A stretch of DNA of 64,000 nt from Trinickia violacea (GTDB lineage: Bacteria > Pseudomonadota > Gammaproteobacteria > Burkholderiales > Burkholderiaceae), in contig NZ_CP040077.1 in the NCBI RefSeq assembly GCF_005280735.1, forward strand, positions 434,001 through 498,000, read 5' to 3'. The first letter of the stretch is position 1. Every line of letters starts with the position of its first letter. The translations under genes were made by a program, and so were the position numbers. The notes beneath the pieces were generated by a model that worked only from the letters and a program-made list of their open reading frames with translations, was not told the origin of the DNA and did no database searches. Below, piece by piece: positions 61,418 through 64,000 of the stretch.

Positions 61418-61448
61418 ATAATTAGACAGCGACTAGAGGAAACGAAAG

Positions 61449-62939
61449 ATGCGCAAATTATTGATGTCCTTGCTGATGGCCGGGTCGCTGCTGGGTGGCG
61501 GCATCGGGGCCGCTCTCGCGGACGACGCGTCCGCGCCTGCCGCCGCCTCGGCGGCCGCCGCTTCGGACACGACGGCAAGCGCCGCAGCCCCGGCTTCGGC
61601 GCCTGCGGCAGAAGCTTCGGCCGCTCCGGCTGCGAGCGCCGCTGCCGCGCCTGACGCGTCGGCGGCATCGGCCGCGGCCGCGCCCGCTGCGCCGACCGCG
61701 CCGTTCTCGGTCGACTCGTCGAAGATCAACTCGGGCGACACCGCCTGGATGCTGACCTCCACCGCGCTCGTGCTGTTCATGACGATCCCGGGCCTCGCGC
61801 TCTTCTACGGCGGCATGGTCCGCAAGAAGAACGTGCTCGCGACCGTCATGCAGAGCTTCGCGATCACCTGTGTCGTCACGGTGGTCTGGACGATCATCGG
61901 CTACAGCCTCGCGTTCACGCCGGGCAACTCGTTCATCGGCGGCTTCTCGCGCATCTTCCTCGCGGGGATGAACTACATCCACGGCGACAAGGCGACCACG
62001 CTGACGGTGAGCCACCTCGCGCCGACCATCCCCGAGACGGTCTACTTCGTCTACCAGATGACGTTCGCGATCATCACGCCGGCGCTGATCACCGGCGCGT
62101 TCGCCGATCGCATGAAGTTCTCGTCGATGCTGGTGTTCATGACGCTGTGGTCGATCATCGTCTACTCGCCGATCGCGCACATGGTGTGGGAACCGACGGG
62201 CTGGCTGGCCACGGCAGGCATCCTCGACTTCGCAGGCGGCACGGTCGTGCACATCAACGCCGGTATCGCGGGCCTCGTGTGCTGCCTGGTGCTCGGCAAG
62301 CGCGTCGGCTACGGCAAGGAAGCGATGGCGCCGCACAACCTGGTGCTGACGCTGATGGGCGCGGCCATGCTGTGGGTGGGCTGGTTCGGCTTCAACGCCG
62401 GTTCCGCCGTGGTGGCGGACGGCCGTGCGGGCTTCGCGATGCTGACGACGCAAGTCGCGACCGCGCTCGCCGCGCTCGCCTGGATGTTCGCGGAGTGGAT
62501 CGCGAAGGGCAAGCCGTCGGCGCTGGGCATCGCTTCGGGCGCGGTGGCGGGTCTCGTGGCGATCACGCCGGCTTCGGGTTACGTCGGCGTGACGGGCGCG
62601 TTCGTGATCGGCATTGCGGCAGGCGTGATCTGCTTCTGGTCGGCCACGTGGCTCAAGGGCAAGCTCGGCTATGACGATTCGCTCGACGCGTTCGGCGTGC
62701 ACGGCATCGGCGGTATCGTCGGCGCGATTCTGACCGGCGTGTTCGCGGTGAAGGACATCGGCGGCGCGGACGGCAGCGTGATCCTGCAGGCAAAGGGCGT
62801 GCTGACGACGCTGATCTACAGCGGCGTGGTGAGCTACATCCTGCTGAAGGCGATCGATATGGTGATGGGCCTGCGCGTGGCCGAAGAAGAAGAGCGCGAA
62901 GGCCTCGACGTGGTGCTGCATGGCGAGCACGTCGAATAA
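61449..62939 (+). CDS. amtB: Ammonium transporter AmtB
   Basis: A 496-residue ammonium channel. A signal peptide (MRKLLMSLLMAGSLLGGGIGAALA) is followed by about 65 residues of Ala/Ser/Pro-rich low-complexity sequence. Then comes the channel domain: GDTAWMLTSTALVLFMTIPGLALFYGGMVRKKN, PTGWLATAGILDFAGGTVVHINAGIAGLVCCLVLG, and the signature DSLDAFGVHGIGGIVGAILTGVFA. Eleven helices are expected. The low-complexity stretch is periplasmic and absent from E. coli AmtB. The acidic C-terminal tail (EEEEREGLDVVLHGEHVE) is the GlnK contact. Confidence 0.96.
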   Translation: MRKLLMSLLMAGSLLGGGIGAALADDASAPAAASAAAASDTTASAAAPASAPAAEASAAPAASAAAAPDASAASAAAAPAAPTAPFSVDSSKINSGDTAWMLTSTALVLFMTIPGLALFYGGMVRKKNVLATVMQSFAITCVVTVVWTIIGYSLAFTPGNSFIGGFSRIFLAGMNYIHGDKATTLTVSHLAPTIPETVYFVYQMTFAIITPALITGAFADRMKFSSMLVFMTLWSIIVYSPIAHMVWEPTGWLATAGILDFAGGTVVHINAGIAGLVCCLVLGKRVGYGKEAMAPHNLVLTLMGAAMLWVGWFGFNAGSAVVADGRAGFAMLTTQVATALAALAWMFAEWIAKGKPSALGIASGAVAGLVAITPASGYVGVTGAFVIGIAAGVICFWSATWLKGKLGYDDSLDAFGVHGIGGIVGAILTGVFAVKDIGGADGSVILQAKGVLTTLIYSGVVSYILLKAIDMVMGLRVAEEEEREGLDVVLHGEHVE

Positions 62940-62990
62940 CGATTGCATGATCGCTAGCGACGATTACGGGAGTTAAGCGCAGCGACTTTG

Positions 62991-63016
62991 GCCCGCCTTT
63001 ATGGCGGGCTTTTTTG
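62991..63016 (+). terminator. Terminator of glnK-amtB
   Basis: GCCCGCC-TTTAT-GGCGGGC followed by six T, about 50 bp after the amtB stop codon. Confidence 0.9.
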
Positions 63017-63146
63017 TCCCATGCAAAGCACTAGGCGGCCGACGTGGCCATTTAACCTTGTTGTCTATCAGGTCAATAGGAAAATCGCATATAGACACCG
63101 CTTGCGAATGGAGAAAGCGTCCCCAAATCGGCGGGGTATTTGCTCT

Positions 63147-63152
63147 ACAATC
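63147..63152 (+). promoter_or_regulatory. Possible -10 box for gshA
   Basis: TACAAT 26 bp before the gshA ATG. No convincing -35 hexamer stands at the expected distance. Confidence 0.3.
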
Positions 63153-63177
63153 TTTCTTCTCCATCTGCGAGTGATCA

Positions 63178-64000
63178 ATGGTTCCGCACCTAGTTACGGC
63201 GTTAAACGGCCCTCTGCTTGATCTCGAGCGGAAGATCCTCGACGCCACGCCCGCCATCGAACGCTGGTTCCGCCTCGAATGGCAGGAGCATACGCCGCCG
63301 TTCTATTGTTCGGTGGATCTGCGCAATGCCGGCTTCAAGCTCGCGCCGGTCGATACGAACCTGTTCCCGGGCGGTTTCAACAATCTGCCGCACGAAGTGC
63401 TGCCGCTCGCCGTGCAGGCGGCGATGGCTTCGATCGAAAAGATCTGCCCCGACGCGAAGAATCTGCTGATCATTCCCGAGCGTCACACACGCAACGCGTT
63501 TTATCTGGAGAATGTCGCGCGCCTCGCGACCATCATGCGGCAAGCGGGGTTGAACGTGCGCTTCGGCACGCTCGACGAAAGCATTCAAGGCCCGGTGACG
63601 ATCGCGCTCGCCGACGGCCAGAAAATCGTGCTCGAGCCGCTCGAGCGCACGCCGCGCCGTCTCGGCCTGAAGAATTTCGATCCGTGCTCGATTCTGCTGA
63701 ACAACGATTTGTCGGCGGGCGTTCCGAGCGTGCTCGAGAATCTGCACGAGCAGTACTTGCTGCCGCCGCTGCACGCGGGCTGGGCAGTGCGCCGCAAGTC
63801 CACGCATTTCTCGTGCTACGAAGACGTCGCGAAGAAGTTCGCGAAGATGGTCGAGATCGATCCGTGGATGGTGAATCCGTATCACGCGCACGTCGAAGGC
63901 GTCGACTTTCCGGCGCGCACCGGTGAAGAGGCGCTGGCCGATGCGATCGACGGCGTGCTCAAGAAGATCGCCCGCAAGTACCGCGAATACGGCATCACGG
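63178..64000 (+). CDS. gshA: Glutamate--cysteine ligase, 3' end outside the window
   Basis: An open frame of 274 codons running off the right end, starting MVPHLVTALNGPLLDLERKILDATPAIERWFRLEWQEHTPPFYCSVDLRNAGFKLAPVDTNLFPGGFNNL. The sequence fits the type-2 (betaproteobacterial) GshA group, including NLLIIPERHTRNAFYLENVARLATIMRQAGLNVRFG and HFSCYEDVAKKFAKM. It makes gamma-glutamylcysteine, the first step of glutathione synthesis. In this group gshB normally follows. The typical length is about 430 residues, so roughly two thirds is present. Confidence 0.9.
   Translation, partial: MVPHLVTALNGPLLDLERKILDATPAIERWFRLEWQEHTPPFYCSVDLRNAGFKLAPVDTNLFPGGFNNLPHEVLPLAVQAAMASIEKICPDAKNLLIIPERHTRNAFYLENVARLATIMRQAGLNVRFGTLDESIQGPVTIALADGQKIVLEPLERTPRRLGLKNFDPCSILLNNDLSAGVPSVLENLHEQYLLPPLHAGWAVRRKSTHFSCYEDVAKKFAKMVEIDPWMVNPYHAHVEGVDFPARTGEEALADAIDGVLKKIARKYREYGIT

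Overview
The window is GC-rich chromosomal DNA that looks like Burkholderia sensu lato (Burkholderia, Paraburkholderia, Caballeronia or Trinickia; order Burkholderiales). Evidence for this is the GC-rich codon usage, a methionine synthase split into two genes, DUF1840, DUF3567 and DUF2917 proteins, a PhaM-type polyester-granule protein, the birA-coaX pair, the dat-ybeD-lipB-lipA neighbourhood, and the comM-ubiK-glnK-amtB-gshA order. Almost all of it is ordinary core genome. No rRNA, tRNA, CRISPR array or intact insertion sequence was seen.

Layout. 1-1.3 kb: the end of a FlgH L-ring lipoprotein gene, then a large imperfect inverted repeat of about 200 bp per arm. 1.3-8.9 kb: an OmpR-type regulator, several secreted or lipid-anchored proteins of unknown function, a TPR/glycosyltransferase-like protein, a peptide-binding protein and a BtuF-like protein. 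8.9-13.9 kb: SDR, dsbA, a SPOR-domain protein, argS and a DUF1840 protein. 14 kb: an AT-richer remnant holding a broken NC-motif enzyme fragment coupled to a small membrane protein. 15-19 kb: split metH. 19-27 kb: DUF3567, DUF3108, an IclR regulator divergent from a fumarylacetoacetate-hydrolase/substrate-binding/enoyl-CoA-hydratase series, phaM and a patatin. 27-31.5 kb: a di-iron ferritin-like protein bracketed by palindromic repeats, rfaE2, coaX and birA. 31.5-35.3 kb: an Mla-type lipid transport operon. 35.4-44.5 kb: ferredoxin, hydrolase, dacC, dat, ybeD, an inserted AbiE-type toxin-antitoxin pair, a LysR/DUF2917 pair, lipB and lipA. 44.5-46.1 kb: a strongly AT-rich islet with a single deaminase-like gene. 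46-51 kb: a chemoreceptor with a sigma-28 promoter, and tauABC. 51-56.2 kb: dctA, dctB and dctD with a sigma-54 promoter. 56.2-60.6 kb: a TlpA-like thioredoxin, a glycine-zipper protein, a lipoprotein, comM and ubiK. 60.7-64 kb: NtrC-like sites, a sigma-54 promoter, glnK, amtB and the start of gshA.

The genes form several coherent units: C4-dicarboxylate uptake controlled by a dedicated two-component system; nitrogen-controlled ammonium uptake through GlnK and AmtB; lipoate synthesis and attachment; outer-membrane lipid trafficking; and sulfonate (taurine) import. The accessory DNA is concentrated around lipBA, with the AbiE pair upstream and the deaminase islet downstream. The deaminase islet is the most novel part. 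Its 360-residue protein carries an HAE/CxxC zinc-deaminase signature resembling OTT_1508-like deaminases. Three tandem 20-bp repeats lie at its left edge and one inverted, weaker copy at its right edge, as in a decayed mobile element carrying cargo.
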